A stretch of 64,000 bases of DNA from Dirofilaria immitis. Its lineage: Eukaryota; Nematoda; Chromadorea; Rhabditida; Onchocercidae. Shown here piece by piece: positions 48,801 to 62,204 of the stretch (its first letter is position 1; every line of letters starts with the position of its first letter). The position numbers and the translations under genes were made by a program. The notes under the pieces are model-generated. The model ran no database searches. It saw only the letters and a list, made by a program, of their open reading frames with translations, and had not been told where the DNA came from. The stretch lies in NCBI GenBank assembly GCA_024305405.1, contig JAKNDB010000103.1, positions 2,046,001 through 2,110,000 of the forward strand, read 5' to 3'.

Positions 48801-51040
48801 AATTCTAAGCAGTAATCAGTAAATATGCCATAATAGTAATCAAAAATTATATTCATTATCCGATATCCGATGATTGTATAACATTAGCTAATAAAGTATA
48901 ATATTGGATTAACACTTTGATAAATTTCAAATATATTTTGAAATGTTTAAAAAAGTAGTCGATCGAATTCATCCATTTCAATTCTCGAAATTTTATTTAA
49001 AAATGGCACATTGCAAGAATTATATTTAAGAAAAATATGTAATAAAAGGATGGCATAAAAATTGAATTTTTCTAAATTCACATTATCTTTTCTTTTATAA
49101 TTTAAAAAAATAAACGGAATGATTTATTGAAAATAATTTGAATATATCTTATTGCAATAGATTTCATTGAATGATAAAAATTCGTCTTTTAATCAAAAAC
49201 TTATCATTGTCTTGAAATTATCAAGATTATCAACAGATAATGATTGCATAATCGTAATTTTATATGGAACTATAGGAATGAACTATTTATACTTGAATTT
49301 TAATTTATTTTATCTTATAATTTAAATTATGCAAGTTTAGCAAGAATTAAATTATGTTTCTATTGCTTGCATATTTTTCTTTTTATTAATTTATTGTTTA
49401 AATTTATAAGAATAAATTTAGGAATAATATTAAAATATTAATTCGATACCAATAATCATGATGATTATTACTGATAATAATAGCAGTGATAAAATTTTCA
49501 ATAACTAATGAACCGAATTTAAACTATTTCATTAAATTAAGAGATCGAATACTATCAAAGAAATGTTTTCGAAGCAATAAATGAATTTTAGCAAATAAAT
49601 AAATATAATATTCAAATAATTTATTTCGTTTTTCTTTGCGAATTTGAAAAAAAAACTTTTAATTTAGCAATTGATACGGCAATCGTTGAATAATTCAACT
49701 ATTGCGACGATAATAAATTTTCCTTAATATTACTTCTTATATTAAAATAATATTTTCTTCATTAAAATATTTTATAATTATGCAAATGTATCAGAATTGA
49801 AATAACATCATATTCTCATTGTTGATTCGAGAAATGATCAATCATATTACTTTATTATTCAATATATTCAATTTTCTTAGCATTTTTGAAACTTTATCAA
49901 TTAGTTTGTGATATTGTCTATTGCAAGTTCGAAAAAGATTAAAATCATAGAATGATTTTGCAATAATCATTGTAATTTTATTCATTCATTTAGGTTAATT
50001 ATTTGGAATGAACAGATGAAGAGCAAAAGGTCAATCTTGAACGATAGGCCAATTCGAGCGATAGGTCAATTCGTTCATTTGATTTGTCGAAAAATTAATT
50101 TGATGAAATTAAATTTTTCCACTCTATTCTAAGCATTAAAATATTTAAATATAATTTGAATTTAAAATTTTATGCATTATTAATAAAATAATTAAAAGCT
50201 AAAAATTGCATACAAATTATAACATTTCATTTTGGTTAAAACTAAATTTAAAAATTTATTTGTTTAACAGAAAATCAATAAGCTAATAATTAATTTCTAA
50301 AATCCTTTTTATGGTACAAAAACTCGTCAATAACTTTTTCAGAAGACGAATAAACAAACTTATCAATGAAATATGAACAAATGTTCCCGTCTCATTTTTC
50401 ATAAAATTTCATTCTATTCTCGAATTAATGATCGACACAAACCATATTTTCATTACTTCTATTTTTTTCTGTCCTCTTGTCTCATTTGCCGTAGTCATAT
50501 TTTAACATTATTTAATAATTAAATTGGATTATTTTATTTATTAAATTAAATTAATTTCTTTTGTATAATAAAAATAAGAATATAATTTAAATTTAATTTT
50601 TAATCAATTTTTAATATCTACTGAATATATTAGTATTTTAATTATTTGTATCTTTTTATTTTTCAATGCATCATAATATGCTAAGCATATATGATTTCAT
50701 CATATCATTATCACATTTAATATAAAATCAGAATGATAAAGATTTTTAATTGTTTAAATGTTAATTTAATTAAAAAATTAGATCTAATATATGACGACAT
50801 AAATTCGATTAAAACTCATTATTGATATTGGAAATTAAATTAGGAAATTGAATTCTCAATAATTAAATAGCAGAAAAAGTAGTACAAAAGTGTTCCTGTA
50901 AATAAAGAAAGAAAAAGGAAACAAAAAGTTATTATTTTTTCATTTGAATGAATAATAATTCACAATTTTGGTAAGGTAAAATCTTTTACAATCAAAAAAA
51001 AAAATAAAATTCATAATCGATTTTTGTTATGCCACTTTTT

Positions 51041-51119
51041 GATAAAATATTATGTTGTAGTATTTGATATGATAAAATATTACGTTATAGTATTTGATGT
51101 GATAAAATATTATGTTTGG
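51041..51119. repeat. 30 bp tandem repeat, 2.6 units
   Basis: Units begin GATAAAATATTATGTTGTAG at 51041, with close relatives at 51071 and 51101. Confidence 0.8.
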
Positions 51120-52720
51120 AATAAATTGAAGTTGCAACTAAAAAGATATTTTAATGAGAAATTATTAAACTTACTAAAAATGAAATTTCATCAGAAGATA
51201 CGGAAGATACTATTTGGAAAATACATTATTAAAGAAAATAAGGAATAAATATTTTTCGAATTACTGTTTGCTTTTGCATAAAGATATCGTCATAAAAATG
51301 TAAAATGATGGAATAGTAGAAATATTTCAACTTTGTAAGTGATAATTCGAAATTATCATTTTCCAAATATTTGCATGTGAAACACTAATTTCAAATTTTT
51401 ATTCATTTCTTTTCATTTTTCTAAAAACAAAAAAATATTTATGATGAAAAAATCGATCATAAAATAATATTAATTTTAGTACAAATCAAATTCCTATATC
51501 ATATTTGATTTATTCCATTTCATTTTCTATTATAATAATTCGATATTTCGAGTTTCTATATATAAGTTTATTGAATGGAGAAGATTTTTTGCAATTAAAT
51601 ATTTAAAACCATTAAAATTAATTTTCCAATTCAGTTTATAATTCTAAATTCAGCATAATTAAGTTGGAATAAATTTTGTCTCGCTCTAAACCTAATTTGA
51701 TTTATTTCAAATCGTCCATCCTGTAAGATGCTTTTTATTATTTAGTCTACTGTATTCATTATATTAATTATAATCATTTATAAAATAAAAATTACAGATA
51801 GCAATATGATGCCAAAATTGCTTTTTAGAAATTAGAAATTTTGTTTATCAAATAATAAAAATAATCAAAGAAAGAAATTGATCAATTTGGTATAAATAAA
51901 ATGGCAGCTATTGTTTTAGAAATAAACAATAACAATTTTTTGCATAATTTTATTAAATCACATTTATTTAAATCGATTTAATTTACTAAATATTTATTGT
52001 ATCCTATTTTCCTACTGTAATTGATTATTTAATTTAATCAAATTTATCATATCATTTATTAATGCTTTAATTTTCTTACTATTTATTTAATTTAATTTAG
52101 CATAGATTGATTTTTACTACAAGCCATTTCGTTTTATCGTTTTATATTTACAATTAATTTAAATTTTCATTTGTAATTTAATATAAGGCATTTTAGTAAT
52201 GTAAACATATTCGTTTTAATAAAAATTAATTCGAACAAAATTTCAGTGATTTCCTTTTTTGAATTAATTTTAATTAACAATGTTTTGAATTAATATTATT
52301 AATCAATCAAAGTTCAAAGTAATGAAATTTCAAAAATTCAAAAATTTTTGCTTATTGGCTAATTTGTTCATCGAATTTCGAATAGTCCAATTTTTGTGAT
52401 TGTGATCTTTTGACTTTGATTTATTTCGAACTTCTATTTAATATTTCATCAATATGATTTTTTCTTTTTTTTGTTGTTTCTTTTCTCGCCTTTTTTTCCT
52501 TCTTATCGCTTATCAGTGTTTTATTTTATCATTACGATCATTGAAATTAATCAATCAATGAATTATGGATTATTGAATTAAATTCATAATTATATGAATT
52601 AATAATCATATAAAAGATTTGTCATCTCTATTTTTCATTTTATGTAATATACAAAATATTTTTCAAATTATAATTTTAATAATTTATTGAGAGAAATTTT
52701 TATCACTAGTCAAACGAATA

Positions 52721-52894
52721 CAGACCTTTCTAAAATTACAATATACTAAGGTTAAAGTACAAAATTCACAAACTTGTCATTGTAAATTCTCTTTGCATAA
52801 TTTTAAAATTACAGACCTTTCGATTACAATATACTAAGGTTAAAGTACAAAATTCGCAAACTTATCATTGTAAATTCTCTTTGCATAATTTTAA
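52721..52894. repeat. Tandem duplication of about 88 bp
   Basis: Copies at 52721-52806 and 52812-52894 share CAGACCTTTC, ATATACTAAGGTTAAAGTAC and TGTAAATTCTCTTTGCATAA. They differ by a few substitutions and a small indel near the start. Confidence 0.85.
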
Positions 52895-53414
52895 GTATAT
52901 TTTCTAAGCAGACCTAATTATTGATTAGTGTAATTTCAAATTTCTTTGGGTTATTTTTAATGATTAATGTGATTGAGATAATTATTTAAATTTGATGAAA
53001 TTCATATTTTCGAGATAAGACAATTCCCGTGACTTAATATAAGACTCAATAATCTTTTTTTTTTTAATTTGATATAATCTAAGAATGAATAATTTATTCA
53101 AATCATTCTTTGATAATATCTTTAATTTTAATAAATCTTTCAATTCTTCAAGTATTTCCAAAAGATTCAGTTGCTTCATTTTAATTCAATATATTACAAA
53201 TTTAGTTATTCAATTTTAATTTTAATTTTCCTTTTATTGCTTTACGATTATTAATATATTATCTAAGGGATTTTCCTTATTTAATTCAAATTCATATTGC
53301 AATGATAAAAGAATTGAATTAATGTAAACAAATATGCAAATAAATATTTATTTTGTATAATAATTATTTCATTATTTATTCATATTTATATTTACATTTC
53401 CTATATCACTGTAT

Positions 53415-53415
<1 letters not shown>

Positions 53416-53455
<40 letters not shown>

Positions 53456-53483
53456 TACACACACATATATACATACACATGTA
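53416..53483. repeat. (CA)n array
   Basis: A CA dinucleotide run of about 40 bp followed by CACATA/TACA variants. Confidence 0.93.
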
Positions 53484-54540
53484 TATGATTCTTGAAAAAG
53501 ATTTATTAATTATATTTCAAATATTTCTTTTGATTTTTCAAAATATTACTTAATATTCTATTAAAATTTTAACTTTAACTTTTTACAAAAATTCTTTTAG
53601 AAGGAAAGAAAAAAATTGTATTTATTTATATGAAAAGATTAAATTGTTAATTAAAAAAGAAAAAAAGCCTTAGTCTCTCTTATACTAATTGGATATTTTT
53701 AAAAATTTGAAATTTGGCAATATTTAATTATAAATAAAAAGTTTAAACTAAATGATTAGAATAATGTCTTTTAAATTATATCTGATAAGAAGTTAAATTT
53801 TATCATAAAAGCAACAATATCATATTTTGTATCATTCAGCTTTTTCAGTGTTTAAATTTATCGCCGAAAAATTGTTATTGCAAATTGCAAAAAAAACGAT
53901 TAGCAAACAACAAGCTATATATTTTTAATTTATTTTTTGCAGACCGCTTTCTGCAAACTATAAATAATATCAAAAGTTCAAATCTCGAACGATCAATACC
54001 ATAGAACAATTAGAATAATTTATGACTAAATGTTTCATAAGTAAAGCCATTAATTCTCAGTGCAAAATGATAAAGATAAAAATTAATTATCACAAAATAT
54101 ATCATTTCACTTCGCATCTTTCTATCCCATTAAAATTTTTAAAATCTTTTTATTTATTTACGCATGTAAGTGAATTTTGGAGTATTTTATTATTAAATTT
54201 ATATTCGATAATATTGTTATCAATAAATTTCATTTTTAATCTAAAATTACTAAAAATATTTTTAATTAAAGCATTAAAAGAATGTAAATAATTAAAGAAT
54301 GAAATTTAAAAAATATTTATATTTATTAATATCAATTCCATTAAATTATTCAATGTTTAATTTAATTATTTTTTTGATTCCTTTGCTAAAATTACGATAA
54401 TATTTAGGTTTCAAATGTAAATATTTAATTATCCATAACAACAAAAAGAAAACTTGCGCTGAAAATTCTATTAAGTTTTGGCATACGATGATTTAATGAT
54501 AATTGTTATTGCAAAGTTTCTAATTAAATATTCCATTATT

Positions 54541-54694
54541 TACATTAAATGAAATAGCAATGATTTAGCCTTTCAATAGCAATGGTTTGACTTTTCAATT
54601 TGCATCAAATGAAATGGCAATGGTTTGACTTTTTCAATTTGCATCAAATGAAACAGCAATGGTTTGACCTTTTAATTTGCATTAAATGAAATAA
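54541..54694. repeat. Tandem repeat with a unit of about 39 bp
   Basis: Units sharing GCATCAAATGAAATGGCAAT and GGTTTGACTTTT start near 54599, 54639 and 54677, preceded by a more diverged copy at about 54541. Confidence 0.75.
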
Positions 54695-55488
54695 CATTAA
54701 TGTTGTATGAATAGCGATGAAAATGCGAAAAGTGAACGATGATGTTGCAACTTTGCGAAGTGTTGTTCAAGCTTGATTTTTTCTTTTCTAAATAAAGTTC
54801 AAAGAAAAAAGAACTTGATAAATTCATTTATATGAGATCAGCTGAAAAAATGAAAGGAATTCTTTGAACAGAATATATGACTGTATGATAGATAATTTAT
54901 TTTGCATTCTTCCAAAAAATAAGATATCAAATAACAATTTTAAGAAAAAGCTATTTAAAATTAAATTTAATTACTATTTCGTTAAAAAAATTGAAATATA
55001 AAATTAAGTAAAAAGTATTTCCAATTAATTTCGATATATCTCTTGCATAAAATGAGAAGATTTAAACAAAGAAATATATGGAAAAGTAAGGAACATATAA
55101 AATGTGATAAATTTTATTATTATACATTTTGAATTTAAATGAATAATTTTTAAATACAAATAATTGAATAATCAAAAGTTCATCGTATGAGAACAAATAT
55201 CGAATTATCAGAAAAATCATTTCTGAACAATATGAAAGAAAGCAAAATTAATTAATAACTTTTTATGCTTTTAGTGAAATGTAAAAATTTAATAGTTCCC
55301 AATTTACTTTAAATTATTAAATAATTAAAATTAATAGCTAAACGATTCCTTCTTTTAATTTAATTTCATTTTATTTTGCAATGCTAAAATAATTAGTGAA
55401 AGTAATTTAAAATAAAATTAATTTTCGTTTTGTTGCTTTTTTCTAGCATAATTGCAATTTATATATTTATCCATTTTAATGAATTTAC

Positions 55489-55537
55489 AGAGAGAGAGAG
55501 AGAGAGAAAGAAAAGAGAGAGAGAAAGAGAGGGAGAA
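55489..55537. repeat. (GA)n array
   Basis: About 50 bp of GA repeat with AAAG and GGG interruptions. Confidence 0.9.
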
Positions 55538-55994
55538 AAAGTAGAAAATGGAAAATGAAAAGAAGGAACATATTCGTTCAATAATCTTACTAATTCCTTC
55601 ACTTTTTTTTTTAATTACTAATAAAAATATAGTAATTTCAGGCTAAATATTGATAGCAATTAGATTAGTTAATAAAGCATAAACATCAACATCATATATA
55701 TATATATTTTATGGATTTTAGGATGCTGAAGCTTCGACCATCTCTGGAAGTGATTCCAATACTGGATGAAATTTTAATTTTACAAATGAATTACTTTTCT
55801 CATATTTTGTATCAATATTGGAAGATATCGTTTTATTATAACATTTTGTAATATCCTATAAATGTTAAATTCATTGGATGAATCAATGGATGAATGAAAA
55901 TGTATGTATGATATGCTAATTAAAATTAGTAAGAAAAGATTAATAAGTAGAAAAATAAGTATATATTAATTTAATTTGAAAAGATATTTTTATA

Positions 55995-56000
55995 TTTATT
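55995..56000 (-). terminator. Candidate poly(A) signal of the phosphatase gene
   Basis: On the minus strand an AATAAA starts 13 nt after the TGA stop at 56015-56013. This position supports the coding region ending at that stop rather than being spliced onward. Confidence 0.5.
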
Positions 56001-56012
56001 AAAGATCTAAGA

Positions 56013-56921
56013 TCAAATAATAATTACCTGAGATCGTTCTGAAATTACTTCTTTCAAGTAAACATCTGGTAATAATGCATATTCTTGCATTTCATCGCGT
56101 ATTAATCTGACCGAAGATGGTACTTTTTTACATACTGAAAAATTAAAAAAAGAAAATTCAAATTTTTGTATTTTAAATTATTATTTTTGAATTAATTGAA
56201 TTTTTAACATTTTGGTAATTTCCCAAGTCGAAATGTAACATTGCATCCATTTTTTTCTGAATACTTACTTGCTCAAAAGAGATTAATTGTCGCCAGAAGC
56301 CAATATTTGGTCTTACAAGGGGTCTTTTCTTGGCCATCAAATGATAAGCATCACGTAATGTTCGACAATGATACTTGGTAAGATAAGCTAAGCAGATTGA
56401 TGCAGATCGTGATACTCCGGCAACACAATGTACCAAAACTTTACCACCATCAGCTATTATTGCTCTAATCAGGTCACTTTGTTGTTCTAGGTGCGGATAA
56501 ATATTAGTCTCAGGTGTATCATCAATCCATAATTTCGTTCGTTGTATATTAATCAAACTTTTAAATTTGGAACCTAAAATTCAAATTTTAGGTAAGAATT
56601 AAATAAAATTTGATGATCAAAAAAAGCAAAAAACAATAATATCTTTTATAAATGGTAAATAAAAAATATTAATTTGAATGAAATGAATCGAATTAAAAGT
56701 TCTTCTATTTTAATGCTAATAAAGTTTCATTTCACTAAAATTCTTTTAACAATGTTATCAATTTTAATTAATTTATTTCTTTATCATAAAATGTAAACAT
56801 ACTTCAAGATACTTGCCTCATTAGTAGCATTGATAATATGAGTAATACCATAATGAGATATCGATGATGGATTCAATGAACTAACACCACAAATAAACAA
56901 TCCCGGAATAATTTCTGTCAT
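56013..56921 (-). CDS. Atypical dual-specificity phosphatase, DUSP14/18/21-like
   Basis: Exons on the minus strand: 56921-56813, 56573-56269 and 56134-56013, about 178 residues against roughly 190-200 in the DUSP14 family. A short N-terminal PGLFICG strand leads into GITHIINATNE. WIDDTPE supplies a candidate general-acid Asp, and VHCVAGVSRSAS carries the HCxxGxxRS P-loop (Cys about 86, Arg about 92). KKRPLVRPNIGFWRQLISFE is the hallmark following helix of this subgroup, and LLPDVYLKE matches its C-terminal block. It probably removes phosphate from Tyr and Ser/Thr of signalling proteins such as MAP kinases; the substrate is not shown by sequence. Exon 3 needs one extra A in the run at 56124-56129 to stay in frame. 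A donor-like site overlaps the last codons, so an extra exon (55761-55669) is a weaker alternative. TTTTTTGCAG at 57008-56999 may be the spliced-leader acceptor. Confidence 0.85.
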
Positions 56922-57566
56922 TTTGCATATTCCGAATTTACTCTGAATGCAAGCATTAACATTCTTGTAGATGAGAAAAGTTTGAATGGCAACTTTACCT
57001 GCAAAAAAGTTTCCATCTAACATTTATACTAATTTGCTAGTCGTTTTATGAAGCTATTAATCGATGAAATCTCGGAAGAATCTCGAATGTTAAACCTTTG
57101 AAAAATTTTCGACTATTTTGTAAATTAGAATTTATGATAATTCTTAAATTTTATCCATTACTAAATTATAATTTAATGTGAAAGACGAAAAACATTAATG
57201 ATTTTATCAATTGATATGAATGCATACATAAAAGGATGAGATAATTTTATAATATTTCAAAAAAATTTCTTCCTTATAAAATTAGCATAATTAGAAATGC
57301 TTGAAATAACTATCTTAAAAAAGCAAGCAAAAAGAAATTATTATCAATAACAGTTGCAAAATAAAAATGATAATAAAAAGTTAAAAAAAAACGAAAAAAG
57401 ATATTATATATAATTATTATTTCAATTAAAATAAATTATGCTAATAATTCTAAAAATTTTCAATTTATTTTAAACTTTTCTAAAAAAGAAAGGAAATTTT
57501 TAAATTATCAAAAAAAAATTCTTTCATTACCAAATTGTAACTTAATTTAATCCTTTATATAGAATA

Positions 57567-57621
57567 TACATATATATATATATATGTATGTAATTTGAAA
57601 TTATATATATATATATATATA
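57567..57621. repeat. TA dinucleotide runs
   Basis: Two TA runs separated by about 20 bp of other sequence. Confidence 0.85.
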
Positions 57622-60335
57622 GAAAATAGGATAAAAATGAAATTTGAAATTTCTTTTATCCTCATAGAAAATTTTAATTTTATATCAAACCCATTTTAAA
57701 TGCTCACTTTCAATATAATAATAATCATATTCTCCGCCTGTTTAATGCACTTTAGTCCTTCGTGTGTAAAGTATCATTTTCTTCTTTCAAAATTCTTCTC
57801 ATTTATTTCTTCTCCTTTTTTTCCCTCTTCTCTCCTTCATAATTTCATTTAAGTTAAGAAGTTGGCGAGAAATTAAAATATTTCTAAAAGTATGAAATGA
57901 CTGACTCTTTTATTTCATTTCGTCTATCAACTTTGTAAACATTAATTTAATTAAATTATTAAAAATAAGTAAACGAAATGAGAAAATGAAACATGATACA
58001 TTCAGGTAAGATATATTTTAATTTTTATCAAAAATTAATTAAATAAAAATAGTAAAATATATATTATCGATGTTCAAGTATTATTCGTTTTTCCTGAACC
58101 TTATGATTAATTTATGTTTGCAATAAATGAATATACCAAGCAAAAAGAAGTTTAAGAAGCTTTTGCTTAATAAAATACCAAATTATCAATTTAAGCTACA
58201 TCTAAATTATACCTTCATAAGTTTTAAATCAAATTTTAGCCATTTCTATTAAAATATTTAGCAACAAAAATAGGCAAGATTATATCTCGAGATAGAAATG
58301 ATTACTTTTATTTCCTTGCAACTTGACCTATTTCAATGAATGATTGAGATTATAGATGAATTTCGTTTAATTCCGATACATATATATTTTAACTTTTTTA
58401 AACCTCCGGTATTACAGAAATATTAAATCGTAAGCAGATAAACAAACGCGTACAGTTGTGTGATTTACCAAAAATGCATTTTCATTTACATTAATTTGAT
58501 GATTTACAGTGAACATCTAAAATTGATTTTTAAAAAGAATAAAAAATTAATTTTAAACTTTCAACAAAATTTTCGTCCTTTTACTTCTCATATTTTAACA
58601 CTCAATCATATTTATCACTTAATTTCTTATCTCTCATAAATTATATTTTAATACGATATTTTAAGAAATACTGTACATTTCTAATTATCTAATAAATAAT
58701 TTTTATTCTCTTATAAACCATTGAATGATTTTAAAACTTTGTGAATGATTGAAAGACAAAAGAATAATAAACATTTATCTTTCATTTTTTTTAGAAAAAA
58801 TGCAATAAAATAAAACTTTTTCTAAATACCATGCCAGAAGCAAGTTGATTTTATTTTTGTGAGGAAATAAAAAAGAAAAATATTAATTAAATGAACTAAG
58901 AAAATGCATTTAACATTTTCCTCTTATTCTTTGGCCATTCTTTTTATTAAAACAACTAATTGTTAAGATAATTTATCAATTAAAATCAAAAAAAAAAAAA
59001 AAAACGAATATTATAAAAAAATGATACGTACTTCTTTGCCAAATTTTCATCATTCTATTATTCTTATACTAAATTCCCATACTATAAAATTCAAACTTAG
59101 ACAAATATTTTTCCTGCAAAATGAAAGTTAGAAATAATGTTGAAGAGAAAGAAGAAATATAAAACAAACTTAAAGTTAACTGTAACATTCAAATTTATTT
59201 ATATTATTACCTACAAATAAATAAATAAACTTTTTTTTAAATATAAAAACATTCTTTTCATTATCTTAACTTCATCGATCACATATAGTAAGAAATTTTT
59301 CAAGACAAAATTAAAAATACCTATTTTGTATAATTTGATAAAATATCAAAAATCAATTCTTGAAAATATATGAAAAATGTCAAAATGTCAATTAAATACT
59401 TGAACAGTAAAATTATTTAAAAATAAAAGCATAAAAATATCAACAAATGTGAAAATTTGATGAAAAAATTAGTTAAAATTCATTGTCGAATAATTAGAAA
59501 ATAAATAATTAGCTATAAATATATGATATATTAATATATATTGCCTATTTAGCAACATTTTCAATTCTTTTTTCAAAAAGCAAAAAACTGATAACAAAAA
59601 TAAACGCTTTAATTCTACCGCACTGATAAAACCATCGCATCAAGTTTTCCTTTTTTTTTCTTTCGATTCATTTTATAAAAAGTAAAATCGAAAACAAAAG
59701 CCTCGAAATAACTGATATAAATTTGATTCTAATTTCAACCAATGATCATTAAATTAAGCAAATAACTAACATGTCTGAAAATTTCAATACTTTCAAAATA
59801 AATAAATACAAGTTTATAAAGTTGACTTTTTGTCAACATGACATTTAACATTCATCATGACAGTTCGCAAAACTTCAAGCTGGAAAAGTGGGTACGTATT
59901 ATCATGCTGAAATAATAAAGTTGTCGAAAAGGACTGCTCTTTTCATTTATCGAGCTAACAAAAATATGCCATATCAATCAGGACATTCAGTTCAAATCAA
60001 TCCGCAAATCAATTGCATAATCAAACAGCTATCCGTTTATTTTCATTTAAATCTCTGATACACATACACATACACCTACATATATATATATATATGTATG
60101 CATATGATACGCAAAGTGATATGAGCTGATAAAATCACAACTTGTTTTTTTCTTTTTTGCTTTTTGTTTTATTTGAAATTGGAATAAATCGAGAAAAAGT
60201 GGTATAAGACAAGTAATGAAAACATTTAAATATTTCTGTTCGTTTTTATTTTTTTTTTCATAAATATTCTATTACAGCAAAATTTATTATTCTCAACTTT
60301 TTTTTTTGTCTATTTGATCACAATCGAATGATTAT

Positions 60336-60431
60336 TGTCATCATCATTATCATTATCATCATCATTATTATCATCATTATGTTATTATTATTACTACTAC
60401 TACTACTACTACTATTACTATTAACATCATT
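60336..60431. repeat. (CAT)n, (ATT)n and (ACT)n trinucleotide array
   Basis: A compound trinucleotide array of about 95 bp changing composition from CAT/ATT to ACT along its length. Confidence 0.9.
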
Positions 60432-61192
60432 ATGCTTATTTTTATCTTTTACAAATAATTCAACAAATAATTCTTAATAATCTATACAATTAAATTAATT
60501 ATTAAATTCAAGTTATCAATAAATATTTAATTTATTGAATATTCTGATAACTTTAATCAATTACATTCTATGACAAGACAAAGATTATTTGCATTATTAA
60601 TAGTTTTGATTAAAATTTTCATAGCAAAATATAATAATCTAATAATAACATATCTCTATATAGTTTATCGATCATGTATCACCTTGATAAAAATGATTCG
60701 TTTTATCAAAAAAGCGATCATACGTCTTCCTTTCTATCCTATCATTTAACAATTATAAATGTTAAAAGCATAGATATATTGTTGTTTAATTTAGGTTTGC
60801 CATTTTTTTTTTTGATGGATTAAAAAAAAAGATGAAAATTTCCAATATATGCTGGGTCTATTGAAATATGCTAGTAACCATTACGAAGGAACAATGAAAT
60901 ATAACTTAAGGCCTTATCATTCTCATAATCGCCAACATTATCAATTCTAAAATTTAAGCGATCATAGATCATTGGGATGGACAATTTTGTTTTTGAAACA
61001 TTCGTTTGCAACTCATAGCATTCAATGATTAAATTTTTATAAGTACTGGCAAAAATTTTCATGCCTTATAAAATCGGATCGCAATTTTAGCATTTGACTC
61101 ATTCGCATCGTTTTGCGAATGTCAAATAATAAAAAAAAGTAATAATAAAATGCATCCCAAATGCCTTTAATGCATTTCTCTCTTTTCTTTCT

Positions 61193-61352
61193 CTTGGCTA
61201 AAAATTAAATAACCATAGAAGAGCCTAGAAGATGACTTTCACTTGGCTAAAAAAGAATTCAAAAATTACATAACCATAAAAGAGCCTAAAAGATGACTTT
61301 CACTTGGCTAAAAAAATTCAAAAATCAGATAATTCAAAAGAGTCTAAAAGAT
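61193..61352. repeat. Degenerate tandem repeat, about 50-61 bp unit, three copies
   Basis: CTTGGCTAAAAA starts at 61193, 61242 and 61303. The first two copies are followed by ATAACCAT and GAGCCTA, and two copies are preceded by AGATGACTTTCA. Confidence 0.8.
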
Positions 61353-61615
61353 AGAAAACAAAAAAAAAGGAAAATGGAATATTCGAAATTTTCACAAAAA
61401 AAAGATAATAATAATCTCTGATGTGTTTATAAACATATGCACTTAGTTATTTCATATGGGAAACACATTTTCATTCATCAATGAGAAAAAGAAAAAATGA
61501 AAAAAAACGATATACTTTGCCTCTTTCATCAAATTTTTCATTTATTTTTTTTGAAAAAAGTTGTAAAATGGAATGCCAAAAGCAAATGTTTTATCAAAAA
61601 ATTTTAGCAAAATTT

Positions 61616-61796
61616 TTCGATTAAAATTGCAAATATTTATAGTATTACTATTTATAGTATTAATTTTTTCGATTAAAAATATTTATTCCATTTATAGTAT
61701 TAATTTTTTCGATTAAATATTTATAGTATTAATTTTTTTCGATTAAAAATTGCAAATATTTATAGTATTACTGCAAATATTCATAGTATATTTATA
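61616..61796. repeat. Degenerate tandem repeat around TTTTCGATTAAA and TTTATAGTATTA
   Basis: The two motifs TTTTTCGATTAAA and ATTTATAGTATTA alternate four to five times with variable spacing. Confidence 0.75.
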
Positions 61797-62126
61797 GTAA
61801 TTATGATCAATTATCATTTATCATTTTCTTATCTTCTAATTTGAGCATCTCTTATCATAATGTGAAATGGATGAATTTTCAAGTAGATAATAGTTGAGAT
61901 ATGATGATAGCATGTTGAGCTTAATTTTTGATAATAATTCTAAACAACGATTATGGTACCCGAGAGATGCAGAAAAGGATTAATTAAAATATCGAAATGT
62001 GAATGATGAAATGCACAGATAAGTTAGCCTATTTATATTTTTCTAAACATAAAATAAACATTTAATTTCAAAATTACATTTGAATTCGTTAGAAATGCAT
62101 ATTATGATAATACAGAAGTTCCAAAG

Positions 62127-62204
62127 TAATCTCGATTATTCGCGCATTTGACTGATCAATCGATCTAATCTCGATTATTCGCGCATTTGATTGATCAATC
62201 GATC
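62127..62204. repeat. 39 bp tandem duplication containing TGATCA and ATCGAT palindromes
   Basis: Copies at 62127-62165 and 62166-62204 are identical except at one position (C/T before TGATCA). They share CTCGATTATTCGCGCATTTG, which is G+C-rich for this locus. Confidence 0.9.

Larger units (their letters stand above)
45817..56012. other. Intergenic stretch, no gene recognised
   Basis: About 10 kb with no convincing exon. It holds an ATTATC hexamer run (about 46627-46651), a 30 bp tandem repeat (51041-51119), a roughly 88 bp tandem duplication (52721-52894), a CA array (53416-53483), a roughly 39 bp tandem repeat (54541-54694) and a GA array (about 55489-55537). A patch at 55690-55770 could encode a short exon on either strand. 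Confidence 0.55.

Noticed and set aside
60871..61062. 63-residue minus-strand ORF with fairly mixed composition (IPMIYDRLNFRIDNVGDYEN)
   Set aside because: Looks more protein-like than most random ORFs, but I recognise no family and see no partner exons; too weak to call.
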